Source: Marinihelvus sp036351115 | GTDB taxonomy: Bacteria; Pseudomonadota; Gammaproteobacteria; Xanthomonadales; SZUA-36 | Length of the DNA: 64,000 nt | NCBI GenBank assembly: GCA_036351115.1 | Contig: JAZBOL010000057.1 | Span: forward strand, 62,001 to 126,000 | Direction: 5' to 3' | In this document: positions 16,746 to 25,250 of the stretch, one piece after another | How the letters are laid out: every line of letters starts with the position of its first letter | Numbering within the stretch: position 1 is the first letter of the stretch | Program-made: the position numbers and the translations under genes | Notes under the pieces: model-generated | The model's database searches: none | Seen by the model: only the letters and a program-made list of their open reading frames with translations | What the model was told of the DNA's origin: nothing

Positions 16746-19448
16746 ATGCGCAGCCGACACCCCGTGGCCTTCGCGGCCTCCGCCGTTCTCCTGGTCCTCG
16801 CCTGGTTCCTCCTCGCCGGCATCCCCGGTGCTTCTGCCCGGGGGGAACCGCCTCCGGCCCACGCCCGCGCCCACTGGCTGACGCCGGATTTGCTGGTGTG
16901 GCCCCACCAGGAACCGGGAGCGAACTTTACCCTGCACGCCGCGAGCGAAGGTGGCCTGTCCCTCGACGGCGGTGAGGTCACCGGGGGCGAGGCCCGGGAA
17001 TTGACCGTCGTGGACGGCGGCCTTCCGCACGAGCTCCGGCGTCGTTATCCCCATCTCCGGGACGCGCTTACCCTGCGATTGCCACCCGCCGACGACCGCC
17101 GACTGGATACGCTGCTGCGCGGACAACTGCTGATCTCGGCCCGCCCTCAGGGTGGCGGACCGGCGTCGGTCACGGGCCTGCAGCTGCCCGGCGTCCTCGA
17201 CCATCGCTTTCCCTACGACGGACCGCTGGGCGTCGTGATGGCGTCGACCGGTCCCGTGTTTCGGCTCTGGGCGCCCACGGCGAAAGCCGTCCGCCTGCTG
17301 CATTACGCGGACGCCGACCCGAACGCCGCGGCCACGGCTCACGCCATGACCCGGGACCCGGCAAGCGGGACCTGGACCTTCCGAGGGCCGCCGTCGTGGG
17401 AGGGCAGCTACTACCGCTACGAGGTCTCCGTGTTCACCCGGGAAACCGGCCGGGTGGAGACGAACCGGGTTACCGATCCCTATGCTCATGGCCTGTCAGC
17501 GGACAGCGCCCGGAGCTGGATCGTCGACCTGGAGGACCCGGCGCTGTTCCCGGCCGGCTGGGCCCGGCGGGAACGTCCGGCCTTTTCCTCGCCGGTGGAC
17601 GCCGTCCTCTATGAACTCCACGTTCGGGATTTCAGCATCCGGGACGACACGGTGCCGCTCGCGCACCGGGGCACCTTCCGCGCCTTTCGGCACCGCGACT
17701 CCCTGGGCATGCAGCACCTGGCGCGACTGCAGGCCGCAGGGCTGAGCCATGTGCACCTGCTACCGGTTTTCGATATCGCCACCGTGCCGGAGCGGCGCGA
17801 GGAGCAGGCGATCCCGGACCCGGCACGGCTCGCCGCAGCGCAGCCGGAGTCGGATGAGCAGCAGGCGCTGATCAGCGAAATTCGGGACCGGGACGGCTTC
17901 AACTGGGGTTACGACCCCTGGCACTACACGGTCCCGGAGGGTAGCTATGCCACGGATCCGGACGGCCCGGCGCGAATCCTGGAGTTTCGGGAGATGGTCC
18001 AGGCTCTTAACGACACGGGCCTGCGGGTGGTGATGGACGTGGTCTACAACCATACCCACGCGGCGGGACGGTCACGGGGCTCCGTGCTGGACCAGATCGT
18101 GCCGGGGTATTACCACCGGCTGGACGCCGATGGCCGGGTGGAAACCAGCACCTGCTGCGCCAACACCGCCAGCGAACACGCCATGATGGAGAAGCTGCTG
18201 ATCGACTCGGTGCTGACCTGGGCGCGCGCCTACGGCATCGAGGGCTTCCGCTTCGATCTCATGGGGCACCACGGGCGCGACACCATGCTCAAGCTGCGTC
18301 AGGCCCTCGACGGCCTGACCCCCGAGGCCGACGGCGTCCGGGGCAACGACATCATCCTGTACGGGGAAGGCTGGAATTTCGGCGAGGTCGCCAACGACGC
18401 GCGCTTCGTCCAGGCCCGCCAGGGCCGCCTGGCCGGCAGCGGCATCGGCACCTTCAGCGACCGCCTGCGTGACGGGGCCCGCGGCGGCCTGTACAACGCC
18501 CACCCCTCGACCCAGGGCTTCATCAACGGCCTGGCTGACGACCCGTCCGAATTCACCCGGGCGACGGGCCGGGACCCGGCCACCCTGGCGCTCTGGACCG
18601 ACTGGATCCGCGTCGGGCTCGCCGGCGACCTGGCCGATTACCGTTTCACGGCGTCGGACGGCAGCCTGCGATCCGGCGCCGAGATCGACTACAACGGAAG
18701 TCCCGCCGGCTACACCGCCGCCCCGGCGGAAAACATCAGCTACGTCGCCGCTCACGACAATGAGACCCTTTTCGACGCCAACCAGCTCAAGTTACCGGTC
18801 GCCACGACCATGGCGGACCGCGTACGTGTGCAGACGCTCGCCAACGCGCTCGCCGTGCTGGGCCAGGGCGTGCCCTTCGTGCATGCCGGCCAGGAATTTC
18901 TCCGCAGCAAGTCCATGGACCGGGACAGCTTCAATTCCGGTGACTGGTTCAACGCCATCGACTGGCGTTTCGAAGACGGCAACTGGGGGCGGGGTTTGCC
19001 CGTGGAGGACAAGAACGGGGAGCACTGGCCGGCCATGCGCCCCTTGCTGGCGGATCCGGCACTCGCCCCAGACGTGGAGCACCGGCGCCAGGCCCTGGCC
19101 GACTTCGAGGCCCTGCTGAACATCCGGCGATCGACGCCGCTCTTTCGGCTGAGGGACCTGGACTCGGTGCAGCGCCACCTGGCTTTTCACAACACCGGCC
19201 CGGATGCGGTCCCGGGCCTGATCGTGATGAGCCTTCATGACCCGGAGAACCGGCTGGGCGGACCCTTCGGAACCGTGGTCGTCCTGTTCAACGCCCGGGT
19301 CTCCGGGGTCCGTTTCACGCTGGAGGAATCCCTGGCGCCGTCGCTGAGGCCTCACCCCGCGCAGCCTGACCGGATGGCGGGAACCGTCGCAGGCAACGTA
19401 CTCACCGCCCCGCCCCGCAGCGTCGCCGTGTTCGTCGCGGAGCGCTGA
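16746..19448 (+). CDS. pulA: Pullulanase-type alpha-1,6-glucosidase (GH13)
   Basis: This 900-residue enzyme has an N-terminal hydrophobic export segment (about 8-31), a domain with the CBM48 pattern VFRLWAPTAKAVRLL, a GH13 barrel with DGFNWGYDP, the substrate motif of pullulanases, and a C-terminal beta domain. Catalytic residues are D504 (nucleophile, GFRFDLM), E541 (acid/base, YGEGWN) and D671 (AAHDNE). It removes alpha-1,6 branches of pullulan, starch or glycogen outside the cytoplasm. No lipobox is seen, so it is probably periplasmic or secreted, or held by its N-terminal segment. With pgm and fda nearby it suggests alpha-glucan use. Confidence 0.92.
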   Translation: MRSRHPVAFAASAVLLVLAWFLLAGIPGASARGEPPPAHARAHWLTPDLLVWPHQEPGANFTLHAASEGGLSLDGGEVTGGEARELTVVDGGLPHELRRRYPHLRDALTLRLPPADDRRLDTLLRGQLLISARPQGGGPASVTGLQLPGVLDHRFPYDGPLGVVMASTGPVFRLWAPTAKAVRLLHYADADPNAAATAHAMTRDPASGTWTFRGPPSWEGSYYRYEVSVFTRETGRVETNRVTDPYAHGLSADSARSWIVDLEDPALFPAGWARRERPAFSSPVDAVLYELHVRDFSIRDDTVPLAHRGTFRAFRHRDSLGMQHLARLQAAGLSHVHLLPVFDIATVPERREEQAIPDPARLAAAQPESDEQQALISEIRDRDGFNWGYDPWHYTVPEGSYATDPDGPARILEFREMVQALNDTGLRVVMDVVYNHTHAAGRSRGSVLDQIVPGYYHRLDADGRVETSTCCANTASEHAMMEKLLIDSVLTWARAYGIEGFRFDLMGHHGRDTMLKLRQALDGLTPEADGVRGNDIILYGEGWNFGEVANDARFVQARQGRLAGSGIGTFSDRLRDGARGGLYNAHPSTQGFINGLADDPSEFTRATGRDPATLALWTDWIRVGLAGDLADYRFTASDGSLRSGAEIDYNGSPAGYTAAPAENISYVAAHDNETLFDANQLKLPVATTMADRVRVQTLANALAVLGQGVPFVHAGQEFLRSKSMDRDSFNSGDWFNAIDWRFEDGNWGRGLPVEDKNGEHWPAMRPLLADPALAPDVEHRRQALADFEALLNIRRSTPLFRLRDLDSVQRHLAFHNTGPDAVPGLIVMSLHDPENRLGGPFGTVVVLFNARVSGVRFTLEESLAPSLRPHPAQPDRMAGTVAGNVLTAPPRSVAVFVAER

Positions 19449-19467
19449 GCACCCCGACCCGCGAATC

Positions 19468-20025
19468 TCAGGCGGTTTTCGCGCGCTTCGTCGCTTTGCG
19501 AACGGTTGTCGCGATCATCACCATCATCAGCCCCGTGAAGAGCAGCTTGAGGCCGAGCAGAATGCCGATGGCCATGGCTCCCGCGACCGGGAACTGGGTA
19601 AACATGAGACCACCGAGCAAAATGGAGGCAATGGCATTGAGGAGCAGCCATCCCCAGCCATCGGCGGGCCGGGCGGACAGCGCGATGATCACCTCGCTGA
19701 TGCCGGAGAGCAGCAGGTAGATCGCCAGGAACAGGACCAGGGTCGCGACGGCCACGCCGGGGTTCAGGATCATGTAGACGCCGGCGGCGAGGGTCAGCAG
19801 CCCCAGGATGATGGCCAGGACGCCAGCCTTCGCGCGGAAGGCGAAGAGGGTCTGGAACACACCGCCGAAGGCCAGCAGCCATCCCACCATCAGGGCCACG
19901 GACATGCCGGCGATAACCGGTGAAGCCATGGCGATGACGCCACCGACGATGAGCAGGACCCCGATAACGATGGCCCAGGACGTGTTCCTGTGAATGCGGT
20001 CGATGATGGTTTCCAAGGTGTTCAC
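19468..20025 (-). CDS. hdeD: HdeD-family (DUF308) membrane protein
   Basis: This 185-residue inner-membrane protein has about six hydrophobic segments arranged as three repeats, the DUF308/HdeD pattern (SWAIVIGVLLIVGGVIAM at residues 15-32). It ends in a short Lys/Arg-rich tail. HdeD is linked to acid resistance in Escherichia coli; relatives elsewhere have unknown roles. AAGGGAG precedes the ATG. It is convergent with pulA and divergent from the cyclase-like gene. Confidence 0.85.
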   Translation of the reverse strand: MNTLETIIDRIHRNTSWAIVIGVLLIVGGVIAMASPVIAGMSVALMVGWLLAFGGVFQTLFAFRAKAGVLAIILGLLTLAAGVYMILNPGVAVATLVLFLAIYLLLSGISEVIIALSARPADGWGWLLLNAIASILLGGLMFTQFPVAGAMAIGILLGLKLLFTGLMMVMIATTVRKATKRAKTA

Positions 20026-20144
20026 TCCCTTCTGGTTTCACCCTCAGTCTAGACGAGACTTTGCACCGCCGCGTGGCGCTGCAGGCCGCGAGCGGGGGGC
20101 TATACTTTCACAACATTGACAAGGAACCGGTCAGGAATCGCCTC

Positions 20145-20798
20145 ATGGAATCATCCTCATCTTTTCCCTACCCGTTGCTCGAAGACCCGGTGGCCCTCGC
20201 CCGGTGCCGGGGCTGGAGCGAGGCGGTGTACAGTGACCTGCTTGCGCTGCAGCGAGGCGAGATGAGCGAAACCACGTTCCGCAGCACGCACCTGTGGACC
20301 CGCGCGATCCTCGTGCTGGACATGACGGATTTCACGACCTCCGCCATCTCCGCCGGCGACATGGGCAGCCTGCTCCGAATCCTCGATGCCCAGAAGGTCG
20401 TGCTGCCCGTGCTGCAGGAGCACGGCGCCGTGCTGTCGCACTGCTTTGCGGACGACATCTTCGCCCTGTTCGAAGACCCGTCCGTGGCGCTCGACGCCGC
20501 CATCGAGATTCAGCGTCGTGTTACCGCCTTCAACGACAGCGAACTCGCCTCGGCCTTTCCGACCCACTGCTGCATCGGCATCGGTTACGGCCAGGTGCTC
20601 AAGATCGGCCCGGACCTGGCCCAGGGCGCCGAGATGAACATGGCCAGCAAGCTGGGCGAGGACCTGGCGCGCGGTCGCGAAATCCTGATCACGGAAAACA
20701 CCTACCGAGCCGTGAGCGAGCGGAACGATGTCTCTTTCACCCACCACCCCCAGGATGAACGGCCCTTCGGCTTCTACGAGGTGGGCTACGCGGTCTGA
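20145..20798 (+). CDS. Class III nucleotidyl cyclase homology-domain protein, probably non-canonical
   Basis: This 217-residue soluble protein is one cyclase homology domain with a 50-residue N-terminal extension and no sensor domain. The metal aspartates are kept: D59 in LVLDMTDFT and D103 in FADDIFALF. Residues that usually define substrate and transition state differ: H99 where Lys is usual, A162 where Asp is usual, and K169 for the conserved Arg, while N165 is kept. This suggests either a different nucleotide product or loss of activity. ATG 20145 follows AGGA at a good distance. It overlaps the end of the next, convergent gene by 13 bases. Confidence 0.7.
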   Translation: MESSSSFPYPLLEDPVALARCRGWSEAVYSDLLALQRGEMSETTFRSTHLWTRAILVLDMTDFTTSAISAGDMGSLLRILDAQKVVLPVLQEHGAVLSHCFADDIFALFEDPSVALDAAIEIQRRVTAFNDSELASAFPTHCCIGIGYGQVLKIGPDLAQGAEMNMASKLGEDLARGREILITENTYRAVSERNDVSFTHHPQDERPFGFYEVGYAV

Positions 20799-21151
20799 GC
20801 CGCGTCCTTGCGAAGGAACCCGGCAACCCGCTCCAGGGTCTTCACCTCCATGAACGGCCCGCAGGACGGGTCGAAATTCATCACGAACAGCGCTTCGTGG
20901 TCTTTGAGAAACTGCTTGAACGGCTTTCCATGAAGGTGTGCCTGGAAGGCATCTTCGTCGCGGTAAATCTCGAGAAAGACGATCTGTTCCGCCGCCGTTG
21001 GCGGCAGGGAGCCGGCGGCTCCCTGGTGGACCAGGTAGCCGAGCGTGCCGGGTTCATTCCCGTGCACCGTGTCCACGAGTTCCTGGAGCGCCAACCGCCC
21101 GGCCTCTATCTTGCCCGGTTTCAGGTACCAGGTCGCCAAAACCGTGTGCAT
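20786..21151 (-). CDS. Antibiotic biosynthesis monooxygenase (ABM) / quinol monooxygenase-like protein
   Basis: This 121-residue protein has the dimeric alpha-beta barrel pattern of ABM domains: an N-terminal strand MHTVLATWYLKPGK, the helix with ELVDTVHGNEPGTLGYLV, and EQIVFLEIYRDEDAFQAH, the family hallmark around residue 60. Members are small cofactor-free monooxygenases or stress proteins such as YgiN; the substrate is unknown. ATG 21151 has GGAAGGAG upstream. The start lies 98 bases inside the end of the upstream MATE gene, in another frame. Confidence 0.78.
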   Translation of the reverse strand: MHTVLATWYLKPGKIEAGRLALQELVDTVHGNEPGTLGYLVHQGAAGSLPPTAAEQIVFLEIYRDEDAFQAHLHGKPFKQFLKDHEALFVMNFDPSCGPFMEVKTLERVAGFLRKDAAQTA

Positions 21152-22580
21152 GCCGATCTCCTTCCGCGGTGTGTGAGGACTCATCATCACCGGCCTCCGG
21201 CCCTTTCGGCAAGCCCGCTTCCCGGCCCGGTGCCGGCGGGCCGATCGTGGGCGGCAGGCGCAGGACCAGCGCCAGGGCGAAGGCGAAGGTGACGGCCTCC
21301 GCGATGGGAATGGCCAGGAAGATGCCCAGGTCATCCAGCCAGATCGGCAGCAGCAGGAGGCCCGCCGCCGGCAGCACCAGGCTTCGGGACAGGGCAATGG
21401 CCGCCGACGGAACCGGCCGGTGCAGCGCCGTGAAATAGGAGGCCAGGGTGAGGTTCATGCCGTTGAACAGGAACGCGGGCCAGAACCAGGCGATGAACTC
21501 GAGCGCGATGGACAGGGTTTCGCCTTCCGCCTCGCCCAGGAACAGACCCACCATGGCCTCGGGGACGAACACGAACAGCGCGCTGGCCGTCAATCCCACT
21601 GCGAGCGCTGACGAGAGGCCGAGCAACAGGTACTGACGGATTCGCGCCGGCTGCCGCGCGCCCAGATTCTTGCTCACGGTCGGCTGCAGGGACTCGCTGA
21701 TCCCGTAGCAGACCTCCAGACCCAGCATCACCAGGTAACCGATGATCGTATAGGCCGCGACACCGGCCACCCCCAGGCGCGTGATCATGACCCAGTTGAA
21801 CAGCAACACGACCAGGCCGATGGAGAGTTCATTCGTGAATTCCGAAAAGCCGTTCCAGGCGGCACGCAGGATCACGCCCCAGCGCCGGTCCACGCGCACC
21901 GGTCGGAGGTTGCAACGCCGGTGAAACAGGTGCGTGATGAGAATCGCGAAGATGAACACGTCCGCCAGGGCCGAAGCCCAGGCGGCGCCCTCGATGCCCC
22001 AGCCGAGGCCAATGATGAACAGGGCATTGAGCGCAATGTTCGCCACGGAAAACCCGACGAGACCCACGGCGGCGAGCACCGGGCGTCCATCGACCCGGAC
22101 AAAGTAGTACAGCGTCAGGCCCGCGATCAGCAGGGGAGCGAACCACAGGATGATTCGCATGTACCGGGTGACCATGGGCGCGATTTCCGCATTGGCGCCC
22201 AGCAGGCGCACCACCTCCTCGAGGAACAGGAGGCATCCGCCGCTGAGGAGCACCCCCAGCCCGAGCGTGGCGATCATGGTGCGGGTGAATACGTCGGAAG
22301 CTGCCTGCCGGTTGCCTTCGCCGAGAAACTTTCCGCAGACGACCGAACCGCCCACGGCCAGCATGAACACGATGGCGGAGAACGCCGCCCACACGGGCAA
22401 GGCGATATTGACGGCGGCCAACGCCTCCGAGCCGACGAAATTGCCGATGAAGATGCCGTCGATGACGCCGGCGGAGGTCGCCGCGAGCATGCCGAGCACC
22501 GAGGGGACGGCATAGTGAAAAAACACCGGGACCACGGGGCCAGTGACGGGATCGAAACGCTGGTTGCCGTCCGTGTTCAA
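21054..22580 (-). CDS. MATE family multidrug or metabolite exporter
   Basis: This 508-residue protein has twelve hydrophobic segments in two homologous halves, as in MATE exporters (VLGMLAATSAGVIDGIFIGN near the start; a second set from about residue 245). It would export cationic compounds or metabolites in exchange for H+ or Na+. The last membrane helix ends near residue 440; the remaining 65 residues are hydrophilic and Gly/Ala/Arg-rich, and their codons run 98 bases into the ABM gene. A one-base shift would reach TGATGA just before the ABM start, so the tail may come from a recent frameshift or an assembly error. Confidence 0.85.
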   Translation of the reverse strand: MNTDGNQRFDPVTGPVVPVFFHYAVPSVLGMLAATSAGVIDGIFIGNFVGSEALAAVNIALPVWAAFSAIVFMLAVGGSVVCGKFLGEGNRQAASDVFTRTMIATLGLGVLLSGGCLLFLEEVVRLLGANAEIAPMVTRYMRIILWFAPLLIAGLTLYYFVRVDGRPVLAAVGLVGFSVANIALNALFIIGLGWGIEGAAWASALADVFIFAILITHLFHRRCNLRPVRVDRRWGVILRAAWNGFSEFTNELSIGLVVLLFNWVMITRLGVAGVAAYTIIGYLVMLGLEVCYGISESLQPTVSKNLGARQPARIRQYLLLGLSSALAVGLTASALFVFVPEAMVGLFLGEAEGETLSIALEFIAWFWPAFLFNGMNLTLASYFTALHRPVPSAAIALSRSLVLPAAGLLLLPIWLDDLGIFLAIPIAEAVTFAFALALVLRLPPTIGPPAPGREAGLPKGPEAGDDESSHTAEGDRHAHGFGDLVPETGQDRGRAVGAPGTRGHGARE

Positions 22581-22721
22581 AGCGGTTCCCGGAACGGGAA
22601 ACAGTATCCGTTTTGTGGCATGGTAAGCTGAGACGAGGCGGCCATCGGGTTCGCCCGTTTACACACGATCTTCACCCGGGAAAGCGCACCCTTCCCCCAG
22701 CCAACCCAAACCGGAAACGTC

Positions 22722-23168
22722 ATGATCAGCATCAGCCAGTTCCTCGACGAAAAAGGACGCCAGGTCTATAGCGTGCGCCAGGATGAGCCTGTGCTCAAAG
22801 CGCTCGAACTCATGGCGGAAAAAGACTGCGGCGCCCTGGTGGTTCTCGATGACGCCGGTGGTCTCGCCGGGGTCATTTCCGAACGGGATTACGCGCGAAA
22901 AGTGATTCTCCACCGCAAAGCCTCGATCGATACGCCCGTCTCCGACATCATGACCGCGGATGTCGTGACGGTGAATGAGAGCCATACGCTGGACCAGTGC
23001 CTCGCCATTATGGGTCAACAGAACATCCGCCACCTGCCCGTCGTGGAACGCCGGAAAGTGGTTGGCGTACTCGGCATCGGTGAACTGGTGACCCTGAAGA
23101 TGCAGGAGAAGGAGCACCAGATCCAGAACCTGACGACCTACATCAACGGCAACCTCGCCTATCGCTGA
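22722..23168 (+). CDS. Tandem CBS-domain protein
   Basis: This 148-residue soluble protein is made of two CBS domains (about 10-68 and 76-130), with VISERDYARKV and the second-domain motif QQNIRHLPVVE. Stand-alone CBS pairs bind adenosine nucleotides and act as regulatory modules for other proteins; the partner is unknown. A 20-residue helical tail follows. The gene overlaps the convergent PhzF-like gene by ten bases. Confidence 0.88.
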   Translation: MISISQFLDEKGRQVYSVRQDEPVLKALELMAEKDCGALVVLDDAGGLAGVISERDYARKVILHRKASIDTPVSDIMTADVVTVNESHTLDQCLAIMGQQNIRHLPVVERRKVVGVLGIGELVTLKMQEKEHQIQNLTTYINGNLAYR

Positions 23169-24001
23169 AACGCCGCCTGCCCCTCGATGAGCGTGCGGGT
23201 CGCTCCACCGATCCAGATTTCGCCATCCCGCGCCTCCACCGCGATCTCACCGGCCCGGCCAAGACAGTGGCCCTGGGTCGCCCGGTCCCTCTCCGGCGCC
23301 AGCCCCTGGCCGATGAGCCACTGGGCCACCCCCGCATTCAGACTGCCCGTCACCGGATCCTCCGGGACACCAAGTGACGGCACGAAGGCTCTCACCTCGA
23401 AATCCGCCGCTGCCGCCTCGTCCCAGGGTCCGACCACACCCAGGACCGCGTCCCCCAGGGCGGCGAAATCGGGCGTCAGTGCCCGCACCCGGTCAGCGCT
23501 TTCCAGCAGCAGCGCGCACCACCCGGGCCCGTTGTCCACCCACTGGTGCGCCACGATCTCGTTCGGCGCGAGCCCCAGCGCCAACGCGAGGGAAGCCACG
23601 CGCCCGGCCTCCAGCGGACCGCTGCGGCGCAACGGAGGCGCCGCGAAGGCGAGTTGATCCCGATTCCGCCGGAGCGTCACGTATCCCACGCCACACTCCT
23701 GCACGATGACCTCGCGACCGGCGGGAACGCCTCCGGCCTCCAGCCAGGCATGGGCGCTGCCCAGCGTCGGATGGCCGGCGAAGGGGAGTTCGCCGCCGGG
23801 CGTAAAGATTCTCAAGCGGTAGTCGGCCTCGCCCCGGGTGGCTGGCAGAAGAAAGGTCGTCTCCGACAGGTTCGTCCAGCGGGCAAAAGCCGCCATCTCC
23901 TGGTCACTGATTCCCGCGGCGTCGTGCACCACGGCGACCGGATTGCCGCGGAAGGGTTGCGAAGAGAACACGTCGACCTGTCGAAAGGCGTGCAAGGGCA
24001 T
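23159..24001 (-). CDS. PhzF family isomerase/epimerase-like protein
   Basis: With start ATG 24001 this is a 280-residue PhzF-fold protein: FRQVDVFSSQPFRGNPVAVV at the N-terminus, the catalytic Glu in TNLSETTFLLP, and ELPFAGHPTLGSAH, where the His-Pro segment shapes the active site; GVPEDPVTGSLN is the matching C-terminal motif. PhzF is an isomerase of phenazine synthesis, but no phenazine genes are here, so the substrate is unknown. An in-frame ATG at 24040 would add 13 residues; neither start has a clear ribosome site. Confidence 0.83.
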   Translation of the reverse strand: MPLHAFRQVDVFSSQPFRGNPVAVVHDAAGISDQEMAAFARWTNLSETTFLLPATRGEADYRLRIFTPGGELPFAGHPTLGSAHAWLEAGGVPAGREVIVQECGVGYVTLRRNRDQLAFAAPPLRRSGPLEAGRVASLALALGLAPNEIVAHQWVDNGPGWCALLLESADRVRALTPDFAALGDAVLGVVGPWDEAAAADFEVRAFVPSLGVPEDPVTGSLNAGVAQWLIGQGLAPERDRATQGHCLGRAGEIAVEARDGEIWIGGATRTLIEGQAAFQR

Positions 24002-24102
24002 GGGGACGGATACTCGGTCGGCGGCGAATACGGTCAGCATAGCGAATTCGCCATGATCGGGCCCCTGTCCTAGACTCGGAGTATCAAAAGAAGGAGAAGC
24101 CC

Positions 24103-25224
24103 ATGCCCCTCAACCGTCGTGACCTGATTCGTTCCAGCGCCCTGGCCTTGGCCGGGGTCGGTTTGGCCGGCACATCGCCGCTCCTGGCGAGCAGCCGTCC
24201 CAAGCGCATTCTCATCCTGGGCGGAACCGGCTTCATTGGTCCCAACACCGTGCGCTACGCCGTGGAACGCGGTCACCAGGTCAGCATTTTCACCCGGGGA
24301 CAGCGAGAATCCGACCTGCCGGCCTCCGTGGAACGACTGGTGGGAGATCGCAACAACGATCACACGGCCCTCGAAGGCCGCTCATGGGACGTGGTGCTGG
24401 ACAACAACTGCTACGACTACCGCTGGGCCCAGAAAAGCACGGCGCTGCTCAAGGACGCCACGGATCAATACCTGTTCGTGTCTTCCCTGTCGGTCTACGC
24501 CATGCCCCCGCCGGACGGCGTCGATGCGTCCCGTCCCGTGACGGAACCGCTGCCCCAGGACGCCCCCACGGTCCCCGTACCGGAGGATTTCAGCGACGGG
24601 GACGAAGCCGACTATGCCCTCATGAAAGTCCTCTCGGAGCGGACCGTGCAGGACGCGTTTCCCGGACGCTGCACCATCGTACGGCCGACCCTGATCGTCG
24701 GGCCCGGTGACAACTCCGGGCGCTGGTCCTACTGGCCTGTTCGGATGGATCGCGGAGGATCGGTCCTGGCGCCCGGAAACCCGGGCCACTCCACGCAGAT
24801 CATCGACCAGCGCGATCTCACGGAATGGCACATACGCCTGGCGGAGCAGGGACAGATGGGGGTGTTCAATGGCGCCGGTCCGGCGGATTACCTCACCATG
24901 GAGTCGATGCTGACGCAGGTCCGGGACGGCGTTGGCGCGTCGGCCGAGCTGACCTGGGTTCCGGAAGACTTTCTCACCGCCCACAACGTGCAGCCCTGGT
25001 CCGACATGCCGGCCTGGGTGCCCGGCTATCCCATGATGTACGTGGATATCGCCGCCTCCCTGGCAACCGGCCTGACGTTCAGGCCGATCGGCCTGACGGC
25101 CCGGGACACGCTGGCTTTCGAAAAAGCCCGGCCGGCGGACGACAGCCGGGCGAGGCCGTTCCCGTTCACGGCGGAACGGGAACGGGCGGTCCTCGAAGCC
25201 TGGGCGGCGGAGAACGCCGCCTGA
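24103..25224 (+). CDS. Tat-exported NAD-dependent epimerase/dehydratase (extended SDR)
   Basis: This 373-residue protein has a Tat-type signal (NRRDLIRSSALALAGVGLA) followed by a Rossmann domain with ILILGGTGFIG at about residue 36. The catalytic Tyr and Lys are in DYALMK (YxxxK) and VSSLSVYA holds the Ser region. Extended SDRs act on nucleotide sugars or related compounds. A Tat signal implies folding with NAD(P) in the cytoplasm before export, which is unusual for the family. AAGGAG precedes the ATG. It is monocistronic and convergent with the S9 peptidase. Confidence 0.82.
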   Translation: MPLNRRDLIRSSALALAGVGLAGTSPLLASSRPKRILILGGTGFIGPNTVRYAVERGHQVSIFTRGQRESDLPASVERLVGDRNNDHTALEGRSWDVVLDNNCYDYRWAQKSTALLKDATDQYLFVSSLSVYAMPPPDGVDASRPVTEPLPQDAPTVPVPEDFSDGDEADYALMKVLSERTVQDAFPGRCTIVRPTLIVGPGDNSGRWSYWPVRMDRGGSVLAPGNPGHSTQIIDQRDLTEWHIRLAEQGQMGVFNGAGPADYLTMESMLTQVRDGVGASAELTWVPEDFLTAHNVQPWSDMPAWVPGYPMMYVDIAASLATGLTFRPIGLTARDTLAFEKARPADDSRARPFPFTAERERAVLEAWAAENAA

Positions 25225-25250
25225 GCCTCACTGACCGGTAAGCCCGGCCC

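Noticed and set aside
20101..20106. TATACT as the promoter -10 of the cyclase-like gene
   Set aside because: No -35 element lies at a usable distance.
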